Counted from the first letter of the stretch, positions 1 through 8,907 are shown. The stretch is 51,114 nt of DNA from Thiotrichaceae bacterium (GCA_026991755.1 JALXAX010000130.1:1-51114); one strand, 5' to 3'. Program-made: numbers and translations. Notes: generated by a model from the sequence alone, not told the origin.

Positions 1-193
1 AATCAATATAAAGTCAACATGATAATAATAATAAATAGTATAAAAGTTGTTCTGCAGGCAATTAATAAGTATGTTTCTGTATATATTGTGTGTATATTAA
101 TAATAAGTTTTAGATAAGGATTATCAGCAACGTACTTAATTATTGGTCATGTGCTTTTATATATAAGATAGATTTGTTAATTCAATCCATTTT

Positions 194-223
194 TTGACTT
201 ACGAAAACTAACCGAGTTATAAA
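194..223 (+). promoter_or_regulatory. Putative sigma70 promoter for the first DUF1566 gene
   Basis: A TTGACT -35 hexamer at 194-199 is followed by 17-18 bases and a TTATAA/TATAAA -10 at 217-223. Transcription would start near 230, leaving a very short leader that contains the AGAGGAG ribosome site just before the ATG at 237. The rest of 1-193 is AT-rich and shows no gene. This is a consensus match only. Confidence 0.5.
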
Positions 224-236
224 CTAAGAGGAGATT

Positions 237-932
237 ATGAAAATTAATAAGATTATTTTAAAAAGTTTATTGTTGGCAAGCAGTATAGGTTTTTTATCAA
301 CATCATCAGCTCAATTGTATAGTCGAGCCAATGGAATGATGATATACGATAGCGATCAGGATATAACATGGCTAGCAAACGCGAACTATGCGGCCACTCA
401 GTATGCTGAAAGTTGTGGCAAACCAACACTACCTGGTGGTGTCATCGATAGCAAAGGCGGAATGGATTGGTACACAGCTGTTGAATATGTAAAAGCACTT
501 TCATTTGGTGGTTATGATGATTGGCGTTTACCGAAGTCTCTCCAGCCTGACACGACATGTGATGACCAATCTAAAGTTGTCGGTTCCTATGGCTTTAATT
601 GCACTGGTAGTGAGTTAGGGAATTTATTCCATGTAGGTCTTGGAGGCCAACCTGGAAAGAGTATCGTTGATGTTCACAATGAAAACTTTGACTTATTCAA
701 AAATATTGAGACACGAACCTACTGGTATGATAACCAGTGGGAAGTTGCACCGCTTATTGCAAGAAATTTACATATGGATCTTGGCTTCCAAAATGCTAAT
801 GCAAAAAGTGTTCACTTAATAGTGTGGCCGGTTCGTGATGGAGATGTTGCTGATGAAATAAAGCAGGAGCCGAAACATAGTAAAAAAGACATGAATAATG
901 CATGTGGAATGAAAAACATCGTCACTAAATAA
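237..932 (+). CDS. Exported DUF1566 (Lcl C-terminal-like) protein, paralogue 1
   Basis: Predicted secreted protein of 231 residues. A signal peptide ends near residue 25 (SSA before QL). The mature part resembles the DUF1566 / Lcl C-terminal fold, related to C-type-lectin-like domains. Signposts are MIYDSDQDITWLANANY near the N-terminus, GGYDDWRLP in the middle, GSELGNLF, a YWYDNQW segment and a closing VWPVRDGDV. Several cysteines fit a disulfide-bonded exported protein. It is the first of three tandem paralogues that share these framework motifs but differ between them. AGAGGAG precedes the ATG. The ligand is unknown; a surface-binding or adhesin-like role is inferred only from the fold. 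The C-terminal tail after RDGDV is hydrophilic and unlike its neighbours. Confidence 0.8.
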   Translation: MKINKIILKSLLLASSIGFLSTSSAQLYSRANGMMIYDSDQDITWLANANYAATQYAESCGKPTLPGGVIDSKGGMDWYTAVEYVKALSFGGYDDWRLPKSLQPDTTCDDQSKVVGSYGFNCTGSELGNLFHVGLGGQPGKSIVDVHNENFDLFKNIETRTYWYDNQWEVAPLIARNLHMDLGFQNANAKSVHLIVWPVRDGDVADEIKQEPKHSKKDMNNACGMKNIVTK

Positions 933-1001
933 TATTAACCATAGATCTTCCGTACTAGTGATAATTTCTATCGGTTGTACGGTTTAAAGCATGAGGAAAA
1001 A

Positions 1002-1643
1002 ATGAAAATTAATAAACGAATGATATTGTTAAGCTTATTTATTACCAGCGGAATCAGCTTAACATCGACCGTCTCCGCAGAGTTATTTAGCCGTGCTGGT
1101 GGCACAATGATCTATGATAGTGATCGTGATATTACTTGGCTGGCGGATGCCAATTACAGTAAAACAACTTACGATAATACCTGCGGTAAAAGTGGATCCA
1201 TCGATGGGAAAATGTATTGGCATGCTGCCAAAATATTTGTAGACAATATGGATTTCGCGGGTTACGACGACTGGCGCCTTCCAGGTCTCACGGAGTCTGA
1301 TCCGAGTTGTGATAATCAGGGTGTAGCAGGTTCATTTGGATACGACTGCTCAGGTAGTGAAATGGGACATATGTTTTATCAAGTGCTCGGCGGAAAAGCT
1401 AGAACCAGTATAGCTGATGTTCATAATTCAAATTATGATAATTTCAAGAACATCCAGAGTGCTATTTACTGGGTCGACGAAGAGTTTTCTGCTTTACCCT
1501 TTATTGCCTGGAACTTCCAAACCCGTGACGGCTATCAAAATGGTAACTCCAAAAGTATTCGCCTCGCTATTTGGCCTCTTCGTGACGGTGATGTTGCGGA
1601 CAAACTGATAGAAGAAACAGTACCTGCCACTTGTACACCATAG
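1002..1643 (+). CDS. Exported DUF1566 (Lcl C-terminal-like) protein, paralogue 2
   Basis: About 213 residues with a signal peptide ending near residue 26 (VSA before EL). I chose the ATG at 1002 because GAGG lies five bases upstream and the N-terminus (MKINKR) then matches paralogue 1 (MKINKI). An in-frame TTG at 975 would add nine residues. The framework repeats that of its neighbours: MIYDSDRDITWLADANY, GYDDWRLP, GSEMGHMFY, IYWVDEEF and IWPLRDGDV. Loops between these motifs differ from paralogues 1 and 3. It starts 69 bp after the previous gene and is probably cotranscribed. Function is unknown beyond likely export and a lectin-like fold. Confidence 0.8.
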   Translation: MKINKRMILLSLFITSGISLTSTVSAELFSRAGGTMIYDSDRDITWLADANYSKTTYDNTCGKSGSIDGKMYWHAAKIFVDNMDFAGYDDWRLPGLTESDPSCDNQGVAGSFGYDCSGSEMGHMFYQVLGGKARTSIADVHNSNYDNFKNIQSAIYWVDEEFSALPFIAWNFQTRDGYQNGNSKSIRLAIWPLRDGDVADKLIEETVPATCTP

Positions 1644-1724
1644 CATTTATTTTCATAAAGAAAGAAACAGCTGGTCACTGATAATAGCCAGCCTACAAAT
1701 CTACAAAAATAGAGGAATATAAAC

Positions 1725-2441
1725 ATGAAAGCTAATAAACACTTTTTGGCTGTCGTATTGTGCACTTGCGGAGTGAGTATGATGACAACAGCATCTGCTG
1801 AGTTGTACGAACGTAACGGTGGCACTATGATTTACGATAGTGATCAGGATATAACCTGGTTAGCAGATGCCAATTATGCCGCTACCCTATACGAAACATC
1901 ATGTGGAGAAAAGGGGGTTGAAGATGGCAGAATGGGTAACCCCTCCGCGCAAGAAATGGTTAAAAATATGCGCTTTGGCGGTTATACTGACTGGCGTTTA
2001 CCGGTTACGGAGGAAGTGGATGAGACATGTCAGGTACATTCGGTCACAGGGTCTTCATCATATGGTTGCTCGGGTGGAGAAATGGGATCTCTGTTTTATC
2101 ATGCTCTAGGTGGCAAAGCAAAACACCGTTTAACACAAACTCACAATAGCAATTATAGCAAATTTCGTAATGTTCAATCAGGAACCTACTGGACCGGCAC
2201 AGATTTTTCTCCTGTACCTCAGATTGGTATGAATTTCCAGACCAGCGATGGTGCCCAAAATGCAAATTCGAAGAGTGTGAAGTTACTGGTTTGGCCCGTG
2301 CGTGATGGTGATGTTGACGCGAGTAGTCATGGTGACAATCACAACCCCTCTAGTTGGGGAAGCGATGAAGCTTGGATGAAATGGAAGAAGCAGCAACGAT
2401 ATCATAACCAGTGCGACAAAGGATCAGTCTCAAAACATTAA
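1725..2441 (+). CDS. Exported DUF1566 (Lcl C-terminal-like) protein, paralogue 3
   Basis: Protein of 238 residues with a signal peptide ending near residue 25 (ASA before EL). An AGAGGA ribosome site precedes the ATG. The shared framework is MIYDSDQDITWLADANYAAT, GGYTDWRLP, GGEMGSLFY, TYWTGTDF, NFQTSDG and VWPVRDGDV. The segment after RDGDV is an extra tail of about 40 residues rich in Ser, Asn, Trp and Lys. Together with its two upstream neighbours it forms a tandem array made by duplication. The reverse-strand reading frames over this gene are antisense shadows. Confidence 0.8.
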   Translation: MKANKHFLAVVLCTCGVSMMTTASAELYERNGGTMIYDSDQDITWLADANYAATLYETSCGEKGVEDGRMGNPSAQEMVKNMRFGGYTDWRLPVTEEVDETCQVHSVTGSSSYGCSGGEMGSLFYHALGGKAKHRLTQTHNSNYSKFRNVQSGTYWTGTDFSPVPQIGMNFQTSDGAQNANSKSVKLLVWPVRDGDVDASSHGDNHNPSSWGSDEAWMKWKKQQRYHNQCDKGSVSKH

Positions 2442-2447
2442 AAATAA

Positions 2448-2596
2448 GACCTTTGTACGAAAGTTATGACGGATAAAATGGCTTGAATTCCCTTGTTTCT
2501 GCTAAAAATTTGGTCAATAGCTCGGCTATGACCTTTTTTATGAGAAATAGAGAAAATCAGGCTCATTGCCCTCCCTCCATTTTTTATGCAAAGGTC
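2448..2596 (+). repeat. MITE-like element, family A (GACCTTTGCA termini), copy 1
   Basis: Left end GACCTTTGTACGAAAG and right end TGCAAAGGTC are inverted copies of each other. The interior resembles the element at 44496-44653, including CAATAGCTCGGCTAT and a near-identical gene-free core. There is no coding capacity, and this copy has lost clean target duplications. It lies just after the third DUF1566 gene and may act as its 3' boundary. Confidence 0.65.
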
Positions 2597-2623
2597 TCAA
2601 AATAAAGGAGCGCTCTGATTAAG

Positions 2624-2764
2624 CAGGACTGTTCAATGCTAATTTTCTGTTGATTTATGAAACTATAATTTACTTGGAGAGGGGACTTTAGTCCCAAAAC
2701 TTGTGCAACGAACACCTCTTTTTGGGACTAAAGTCCCCTCTCCGACTAGCATTGAACAGCCCTG
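2624..2764 (+). repeat. Palindromic 141-bp element with 10-bp target duplication
   Basis: Outer inverted repeats CAGGACTGTTCAATGCTA and TAGCATTGAACAGCCCTG enclose a second pair of 23-bp arms (2676-2698 and 2721-2743), each containing GGGACTTTAGTCCC or its complement. The element is flanked on both sides by the identical decamer TCTGATTAAG (2614-2623 and 2765-2774), which reads as a target duplication. That decamer also resembles a family E terminus, so this element may have landed in another one. The remainder of 2765-3019 is AT-rich with no recognisable gene. Confidence 0.7.
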
Positions 2765-3019
2765 TCTGATTAAGCCCGTTAGTTTTAGACGAAAAACTTT
2801 TAATGTCTTTCACGAAGTAAGCTATAGTAATTATTATCTTTTAAAGCTTCGAAAAGGTATGAATAATTTTTAACGTTCAAATAATATCTGAATCCTTGAT
2901 TCAATGCGGATTCAGGTAATAATTTCAGCTTGATCCGAGTACTCTCAGTTCTTTATAGCATCACTTACTTTATATTCTAATAAAAAATACCAGAGTTTTT
3001 TATTTAGGATATAAATATA

Positions 3020-3667
3020 TCAGTTAGGTTCAAAATGAAACAAATTACCGTTGACCGTATGCGCTACGGCTCTTTTAAATGCAGGTCGACTTTTAATGGT
3101 TTTGTACCAACTTAAAATACCAGGGTAATCTGTTAGGTCAAGGTCAGTGTATTCGTGAATGTGGCAGTAACTAAATGCGACAATATCAGCGAGGGTAATA
3201 TCTTCCCCTGTTAGAAATACATTGTTGTCCAGTGCTGCTTCCATAATGGGTAGCTGTTGTGATAATTCTTTACCCGCCTCCTCCACCAGACTCCAGTTTG
3301 TTTTACCACCAAAAATATCCACTTTAATACGTTCTTCAAAAAAGAAAACCTGCATATTTCTGCCGATATGATGAGCCATTAAATCCATCCATTGATTTAT
3401 CCGTGCTTTTTTTTCTGGTGTATGTGCATAAAGTTTATTTTTATTTCTCTCTGCAAGAAGTCGACAGATAGTATTGCTTTCATAATAAAATTCACCGTCT
3501 ATTTCAACCGTTGGCACCATCCCCAATGGATGCCGAGTCAAATGTTTCTTAGATTTATGCTCGCCTTCAATGGCATGCATAATATGCAACTCATAGTGAA
3601 CATTCAGCTCCTGTGCTGTTAATAATATTTTTGTGAGATTGACTGAAGGAAAACTATAAATGTTCAT
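3020..3667 (-). CDS. Glutathione S-transferase family protein
   Basis: A 215-residue protein with the two-domain GST layout. The N-terminal thioredoxin-like half has the cis-proline segment GMVPTVEIDG and the glutathione-binding ESNTICRLL motif around residues 55-80. The all-helical C-terminal half carries the TLADI motif with its N-capping Asp, near ITLADIVAFSYCH. GSTs conjugate glutathione to electrophiles or reduce peroxides in the cytoplasm; the substrate here cannot be told. I chose the ATG at 3667, giving MNIYSFPS, because GST sequences begin at that strand. The longer start at 3700 adds eleven residues and has no better ribosome site. It stands alone between repeat elements. Confidence 0.88.
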   Translation of the reverse strand: MNIYSFPSVNLTKILLTAQELNVHYELHIMHAIEGEHKSKKHLTRHPLGMVPTVEIDGEFYYESNTICRLLAERNKNKLYAHTPEKKARINQWMDLMAHHIGRNMQVFFFEERIKVDIFGGKTNWSLVEEAGKELSQQLPIMEAALDNNVFLTGEDITLADIVAFSYCHIHEYTDLDLTDYPGILSWYKTIKSRPAFKRAVAHTVNGNLFHFEPN

Positions 3668-3808
3668 GTTATTCTCTTTTCGTTGTATATGAGCTGGCAT
3701 TATGCCATCGTTTGTAAGACATATCTGGTGAAATTAATGCCCAACAAAAGAAACGTCGCTTATTATTTTCTCTAAGTAAAAACTGCCGACATAGGTCATC
3801 TCCTTATA

Positions 3809-3930
3809 TTAATAGTTGCAAAAGTATATTCAGTAAAAACCGCGCCCTTCGACTCCTCTCAGGGTGCTACTCTGTAGCCTGAGCGGAGTCGAAGGCGGTG
3901 CTTGTATGTAAAAACTTTTGCAACAATTAA
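3809..3930 (+). repeat. MITE family B (TA-flanked), copy 1
   Basis: A 122-bp element with termini TTAATAGTTGCAAAAGT and, inverted, TTAATTGTTGCAAAAGT. TA lies immediately outside each end (3807-3808 and 3931-3932). The centre is a long hairpin built on CTTCGACTC..CTCAGG and its complement. It has no reading frame of its own. TA duplication plus short inverted ends is the signature of elements mobilised by IS630/Tc1-mariner transposases. Confidence 0.8.
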
Positions 3931-4135
3931 TATTAGCGCACTAGAAAAAATACTAAATTGTAGAGAAATTCTTAAGTTTTTCCTATAAACGATACTATGC
4001 TCCATTCAGATTCGTTTAGTACATTGAGTTGTGAACTTTATGTTGAGCAATATGAAATCCTAGGCAGCTGGATGATGATGTAAAGAAGTATGATAAACAT
4101 ACTCGACAGCTTAGCAAAGGAAAGCAAAACAAAAG

Positions 4136-5261
4136 ATGGCAGCGACATGAGTCTGTCATGGTACGGATGTTAACTTTGCTGCGGTGAGTCGTGGCATGTT
4201 GGAACATCTGCAAGCTTTCGAAAATTTTCAGTTATTACTCAGCCATTCGGTGAAAGATTTACAGCAAAAGGCTGATAAGCGCTGGTTAGTCACCATTAAA
4301 GACGAAGCTACTTCGGTGACGTGCGAAATCAATGCAGGCTTTGTATTTGTAGGTGCAGGTGGTGCTACGCTTCCGTTGCTATTAATAGTTGCAAAAGTAT
4401 GTTCAGTAAAAACCGCACCCTTCGACTCCGCTCAGGGTGCTACTCTGGAGCCTGAGCGGAGTCGAAGGCGGTGCTTGTATGTAAAGACTTATGCAACGAT
4501 TAATACAAAAAGCCAATATTCCTGAAGCCAAAGGCTATGGTGGGTTTCCTGTTAGTGGGCAATGACTGGTGTGCAAGAATCCCGAAATTGTGGAACAGCA
4601 TCAGGCTAAGGTCTATGGAAAAGCTTCTGTAAACTCGCCACCCATGTCTGTTCCACATTTGGATACACGAATCATTGACGATGAAAGAGCGCTGTTATTT
4701 GGCCCCTTTGCGGGCTTTACGACCAAGTTTTTAAAGCACGGTTCTGTTTGGGATTTATTCAAATCCATTAGGCTCAATAATTTGTGGCCTATGATTAATG
4801 TAGGGGTGAGAAATATGGACCTAATCCAATACCTCATCAAAGAAGTGCGGCAAGACCGACATGCGCACATGGCCGCATTGCGTGAATATTACCCCGAAGC
4901 CAAAGAGAGCGACTGGAAATTAGCAATAGCAGGTCAGCGTGTACAGATTATTAAAAAATGCCCAGAAACAGGTGGGAAAATTCAATTTGGCACAGAAGTG
5001 ATCAGTACAGCCGATGGCACGTTATCCTCCTTGCTAGGCGCTTCTCCTGGTGCATCAGTACTGGTTCCTATTATTTTGGAAGTCATCGAAAGCTGTTTTT
5101 CAGAACAACTGGCAACACCTAACTGGCAGAAAAAGATCAGAGAAATTATCCCGTCTTACGGTATTTCAATCGTCAGTCATAAGCACTTATTTATGTCTAT
5201 TCGTGAAGATACCTTGGCTACTGTGAACCTAAATTCCTCAGTTAACCGCTTCCAGTATTAA
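4136..5261 (+). pseudogene. mqo: Malate:quinone oxidoreductase pseudogene, MITE-interrupted
   Basis: Remnant of a membrane-associated FAD enzyme that oxidises malate and passes electrons to quinone. The frame reads MAAT-stop-VCHGTDVNFAAVSR from 4136, then GAGGATLPLL up to 4381. A 122-bp element is inserted there, after which the frame resumes as QKANIPEAKGYGGFPVSGQ-stop-LVCKNPE. The C-terminal half is well preserved: PHLDTRIIDDERALLFGPFAG, IAGQRVQIIKK, FGTEVISTADG, LLGASPGAS and IPSYGIS. Lesions are TGA at 4148-4150 (probably from CGA), the insertion at 4382-4503, and TGA at 4563-4565 where the family has Trp. The N-terminal FAD-binding half is absent or unrecognisable. The last codons run into another element starting at 5226. 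Confidence 0.85.
4382..4503 (+). repeat. MITE family B copy 2, inserted in mqo
   Basis: A 122-bp element nearly identical to the copy at 3809-3930, with termini TTAATAGTTGCAAAAGT and TTAATCGTTGCATAAGT (inverted) and a TA on each side (4380-4381 and 4504-4505). Removing the element and one TA restores the reading LPLL-QKANIPEAKG expected for malate:quinone oxidoreductase. This fixes the element borders and the TA target precisely. Confidence 0.88.
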
Positions 5262-5502
5262 ATAAAGTACTGATAGTAATAAAGTAAGCAGCTTTATCTA
5301 TCTTCACTTATAGAGTGAAGGCGCTACAGCCTATAGAGTAACCCTGCTGAAGCTTCTAAGTTTCGCTAAAGCTCAACTAAGTCTTCGACTGACTGGCTAT
5401 GTAAAAAAACTCATTAAGGATCAACCATTAATTCCTTTTTTTACTACGCCATTCAGCCGAAGAGAATCACTCTATAGGCTGTCTAACTGAGGATTTTAGG
5501 TT
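5226..5502 (+). repeat. MITE family C (AACCTAgATTCCTCAGTT termini), copy 1
   Basis: A 277-bp element with terminal inverted repeats AACCTAAATTCCTCAGTTA and TAACTGAGGATTTTAGGTT. The interior shares long stretches with the element at 18379-18700, including the TAAGTTTCGCTAAAGCTCA segment and a T-rich core. This copy lacks a roughly 45-bp inner piece present in the other. Its left end overlaps the final codons of the mqo remnant. No coding capacity is seen. Confidence 0.75.
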
Positions 5503-5521
5503 GAAGGTTTTGTTAGTCCAA

Positions 5522-6556
5522 TTAGCCACCGGTCATCGACATAAATCTAACGACTTGATCAGGGTTGTCATTAAACTCGTGCTTTTTTGGCTTTAGCCCC
5601 ATGGCTTCTTCGATCACTTCTTCCAGTGCTTGGTCACTAATGCCATGGCGTAATAAAGGGCGTAACTCAAACTTATGTTCATCGCCCAAGCATAGGTAAA
5701 GTGAGCCATCTACCGATAATCTAACGCGATTACAGCTTTCGCAAAAGTGTTGTGAAATGGGAGTAATAAAGCCGATATGCAAATCGTTATCTCTAACTTT
5801 GTAATATCTGGCTGGGCCACCACCCGACATAACTCCTGGAATTAAATCAAACTCTTTGGAAAGTGTACTAATAACTTGTTGAAGGTCTAGATAGTTACTA
5901 CTAGCATTTCTACCTGTGCTACCGACGGGCATTGTTTCTATAAAACGTAGCGTAAAGCCCATATCGCCGCAGTAATTTACGAGGTCAATAAACTCATCAT
6001 CATTGACTCCCTTCATGGCAACCGTATTAATTTTAACAGGCGCTAAACCTACATCTTTAGCGGCTTGTAGACCTTCTAACACTTCGTCTAACTTACCATT
6101 TCCTGTGATTTCCTTAAAACGATCTGTGCGCAGAGAATCTAAACTGACATTAATTCTGTCAACTCCTGCTCGGTGAATATCTTCAGCGTAACGACTCAAT
6201 AAGGTTGCATTGGTACTCAAAGATAAGTCGTCTAGTCCTTCTAGTGCAGATAGCTTGCTGATCAAGTCGGACAGGCCTTTGCGTACTAAAGGTTCACCAC
6301 CTGTTAAACGTACACGGCTAACTCCTAAGCGTGTGAAAGCTGCAATTACTCGCTCTATTTCATCAAAGGTTAACCAATTTTCAGGAACCTCAAATCCTTT
6401 AAAGCCTTCTGGCATACAATAGAAACAGCGCATATTGCATTTATCTGTTACCGATAAACGCACGTATTCAACGGTTCTACCGAAAGGATCAACTAATTGG
6501 CGTTGTGTGGTGGTTTTAGGCGCAGAGTTCATGCTTTTAACTATAACAGGATTCAT
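5522..6556 (-). CDS. moaA: GTP 3',8-cyclase MoaA
   Basis: Radical SAM enzyme that starts molybdenum cofactor synthesis by converting GTP to 3',8-cyclo-7,8-dihydro-GTP. The N-terminal cluster motif CNMRCFYC gives C40, C44 and C47. The SAM-site glycines appear as RLTGGEPLVRKG. The second, C-terminal cluster is HFCESCNRVRLS followed by a third Cys in YLCLGDEHK. The protein ends in the Gly-Gly tail (MSMTGG) that is essential in this family. Its 344 residues fit the family. An internal ATG eight codons in is a possible alternative start; neither has a strong ribosome site. No other moa genes are adjacent. Confidence 0.96.
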   Translation of the reverse strand: MNPVIVKSMNSAPKTTTQRQLVDPFGRTVEYVRLSVTDKCNMRCFYCMPEGFKGFEVPENWLTFDEIERVIAAFTRLGVSRVRLTGGEPLVRKGLSDLISKLSALEGLDDLSLSTNATLLSRYAEDIHRAGVDRINVSLDSLRTDRFKEITGNGKLDEVLEGLQAAKDVGLAPVKINTVAMKGVNDDEFIDLVNYCGDMGFTLRFIETMPVGSTGRNASSNYLDLQQVISTLSKEFDLIPGVMSGGGPARYYKVRDNDLHIGFITPISQHFCESCNRVRLSVDGSLYLCLGDEHKFELRPLLRHGISDQALEEVIEEAMGLKPKKHEFNDNPDQVVRFMSMTGG

Positions 6557-6670
6557 TTAGAGCGGAATTAATCCTTATCAATGATTAGGGTTTTTCTGCT
6601 AAAAAATTAGCTTGAGCTGGTTGGGTACCGTTTTTACCACTGGCGATTAGCTATCCTGTATCATTAACCT

Positions 6671-7645
6671 ATGACAGATACAGCTATCACTCCCACTGCC
6701 CTCATTAAACGCACACCATCCAGTAAAAAGTTTGCGACGGAAATAGAGCAACTCTTTACATCAACCAACCCGAAAGGTCGCCGTTTAAAACTTATTCTAC
6801 ATGTTGGTACTCCAAAAACAGGAACGACGAGTGTTCAGGTTTATCTGGATAAAAAACAACGTAAGCTTCGTTCAAAAGGAATTCTCTATCCCAATCGTTT
6901 TCATAATCCTAATGCACCTAAACACCAATGGTTTGAGAGGAATTTAGTCAGTGGAAATGTTGAAAGTTTAGTGGAAAACTTTGAAGATATTCTGAATCAT
7001 GTTGAAGAGCATACCCATACTATCTTGTTGTCATCAGAAGGTATTTACAACCATTGGTGGGATTTTCCTGAAGCCTCGAAAGCTTTATTGCTTGAACTAA
7101 ATAGCTTGTTTGACGTTGAGATTTGGGCTTGGTTTCGAGAACCAGTAGCGTTTGCAGAAAGCTTTTATAAACAATGTATGCGTAACCCTCAGGTAGATCA
7201 TATTGCCTGTTATGGCAGGGACTTATCCTTTGCAGAAGTATTAGAAGATCCGTGGTTTAGTCAGCATTTAGATTATATAGGCTTCGTTAATGAATGTGAT
7301 GAGCTGTTTGGCAAGGAGTCGGTGACAGTATTTGATTGTCAAAATGACACGGTAAAAGCCGTCATTAATCGGCTGGGCTTAGCGACACCTCATGACAATC
7401 CTACACCTCGTAAGAACAATTGTATGAACTCGGTTACATCTGAGTTATATCGAGTGATTAACCGCTTGCCACTAGCGGCTAAAGAGAAAGAGAAATTAGT
7501 ACCGTTTTTAAATGAGCTGGATGTTGCATTAACTCCATATAAAGATCGGGGAGACAATCCTTTAGTCGATGATGAATCTAGAGATAAAATTAATAAAATG
7601 ACGGCTGAAAGCATGCGGGAGATACAGAAACGTTTCTCCCTGTAA
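6671..7645 (+). CDS. Sulfotransferase-like P-loop protein
   Basis: A 324-residue protein with the features of PAPS-dependent sulfotransferases. The 5'-phosphosulfate loop is LHVGTPKTGTTS near residues 43-55, and the 3'-phosphate region looks like WFREPVAFAESFYKQ around residues 155-170. No signal peptide or membrane segment is seen, so it is probably cytoplasmic. The acceptor is unknown; lipid, polysaccharide or glycan sulfation are all possible. It is divergent from moaA and convergent with the gspF operon. The weakly conserved C-terminal third is rich in charged residues. Confidence 0.75.
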   Translation: MTDTAITPTALIKRTPSSKKFATEIEQLFTSTNPKGRRLKLILHVGTPKTGTTSVQVYLDKKQRKLRSKGILYPNRFHNPNAPKHQWFERNLVSGNVESLVENFEDILNHVEEHTHTILLSSEGIYNHWWDFPEASKALLLELNSLFDVEIWAWFREPVAFAESFYKQCMRNPQVDHIACYGRDLSFAEVLEDPWFSQHLDYIGFVNECDELFGKESVTVFDCQNDTVKAVINRLGLATPHDNPTPRKNNCMNSVTSELYRVINRLPLAAKEKEKLVPFLNELDVALTPYKDRGDNPLVDDESRDKINKMTAESMREIQKRFSL

Positions 7646-7682
7646 TTTTAAGCTAGGCGATACTCGACGTTATAAAAGTTGA

Positions 7683-8897
7683 CTATTTTACCAAATCATT
7701 AAGCTCGAAAATGGGCAACAAAATCGCTAACACAATCAGTAGAACAATAATGCCCATAATGATGATCAGTATAGGTTCGAAAATGCTGAGTAATGAAGTT
7801 AGCGTGGTATCTGTTTCGCGCTCTTGCTGAGTCGCAGCTCGCTCTAACATTTCATCTAACTTGCCGCTGCTTTCACCGCTGGCAATAAGGTAAACCGTCA
7901 TTGGCGGGAAGAACTTTGATTGCTCTAATGCTTTGTAGATAGGTGTTCCTTCGCGTACTTTAATAGCCGCTTTTTCCACCGCTTGGCGCATAGGTACATT
8001 CTGCATAACTTGTGCAGAAATGCTAAGAGCATCTAAAATAGGTACACCACTAGACGATAGAATACTTAATGTACGAGCAAAACTTGCGGTATTAGAGCCA
8101 CGAACCAAGCGCCCTACTAGAGGTATTTTCAGCTTGAATTTATCAAAGCGATAGCGCCATTCGGGTATCAATAGCAGTCGTTTAAACAGAAAGATAAAGA
8201 TAACAAAACTAATTACCACATAGATGCCATAACCCGTAATAAAATCACTTAACGCCAGAATTGCCTGGGTCAAAATAGGTAACTCTTGATCCATATCCTG
8301 GAAGACGGTCACTACTTTTGGCACTACATAACCGAGTAAACCCGATACGATACTAATTGCCATAAACACTAAAATAGCAGGGTAGAACATGGCGGTAGAG
8401 ATTTTTTGTTGCATCTCCTGACGGCTTTCTGTGTAGTCGGCAAGGCGGTCTAATACGGCATCTAAATGACCTGATTTCTCACCCGCATCAACGGTTGCCT
8501 GATAAAGGTGAGGGAAGGCATTGGGAAACGCTTTCAATGCATTAGCCAGTGAATGGCCTTCTATCACGCGTGAGCGCACGGCAGACATAATCCGCTGTAC
8601 GTTTTTCTTTTCAGTTTGCTTAGCGGTTGTGGCAAGTGCTTCTTCAAGAGGTGCGCCTGATTCAAGTAGCGTAGCGAATTGTCGTGTGATGATTGCCAAG
8701 TCAGCAGGCTTCATTTTACCGCGATTAGTTTTACCACTGGTATTATGCTTGCTGGACTCTTTGACCTCTTCGACATCAATGGGTGTGTTACCACCATCGC
8801 GTAAAATCTGACGGACTTGTCGAGCCGTATCAGCCTCTAAGATGCCTGTTTCTTCAGCACCCTGGCTATTGAGTATGGTGTATTCAAATGCTGGCAT
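7683..8897 (-). CDS. gspF: Type II secretion inner-membrane platform protein GspF
   Basis: A 404-residue polytopic inner-membrane protein of the GspF/PilC family. It forms the platform that couples the ATPase to pseudopilus assembly. Two T2SSF domains are visible (roughly residues 70-190 and 270-395), each followed by membrane segments: one around residues 170-190, another near 220-240, and the hydrophobic C-terminal stretch with LIIIMGIIVLLIVLAILLP. Typical phrases are TRQFATLLESGAPLEEAL and ARTLSILSSSGVPILDAL. It lies 10 bp after gspE and completes the D-E-F operon. Confidence 0.93.
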   Translation of the reverse strand: MPAFEYTILNSQGAEETGILEADTARQVRQILRDGGNTPIDVEEVKESSKHNTSGKTNRGKMKPADLAIITRQFATLLESGAPLEEALATTAKQTEKKNVQRIMSAVRSRVIEGHSLANALKAFPNAFPHLYQATVDAGEKSGHLDAVLDRLADYTESRQEMQQKISTAMFYPAILVFMAISIVSGLLGYVVPKVVTVFQDMDQELPILTQAILALSDFITGYGIYVVISFVIFIFLFKRLLLIPEWRYRFDKFKLKIPLVGRLVRGSNTASFARTLSILSSSGVPILDALSISAQVMQNVPMRQAVEKAAIKVREGTPIYKALEQSKFFPPMTVYLIASGESSGKLDEMLERAATQQERETDTTLTSLLSIFEPILIIIMGIIVLLIVLAILLPIFELNDLVK

Positions 8898-8907
8898 GAG
8901 TTATCCG

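Noticed and set aside
237-2441. Diversity-generating retroelement
   Set aside because: DUF1566 is a known DGR target fold, but no reverse transcriptase, accessory gene or template repeat is visible, and the variable codons do not show an adenine-specific pattern I can demonstrate.
4184-4525. Short intact protein at the mqo locus
   Set aside because: Its C-terminal third is translation of the inserted element, and the rest is an internal piece of malate:quinone oxidoreductase.
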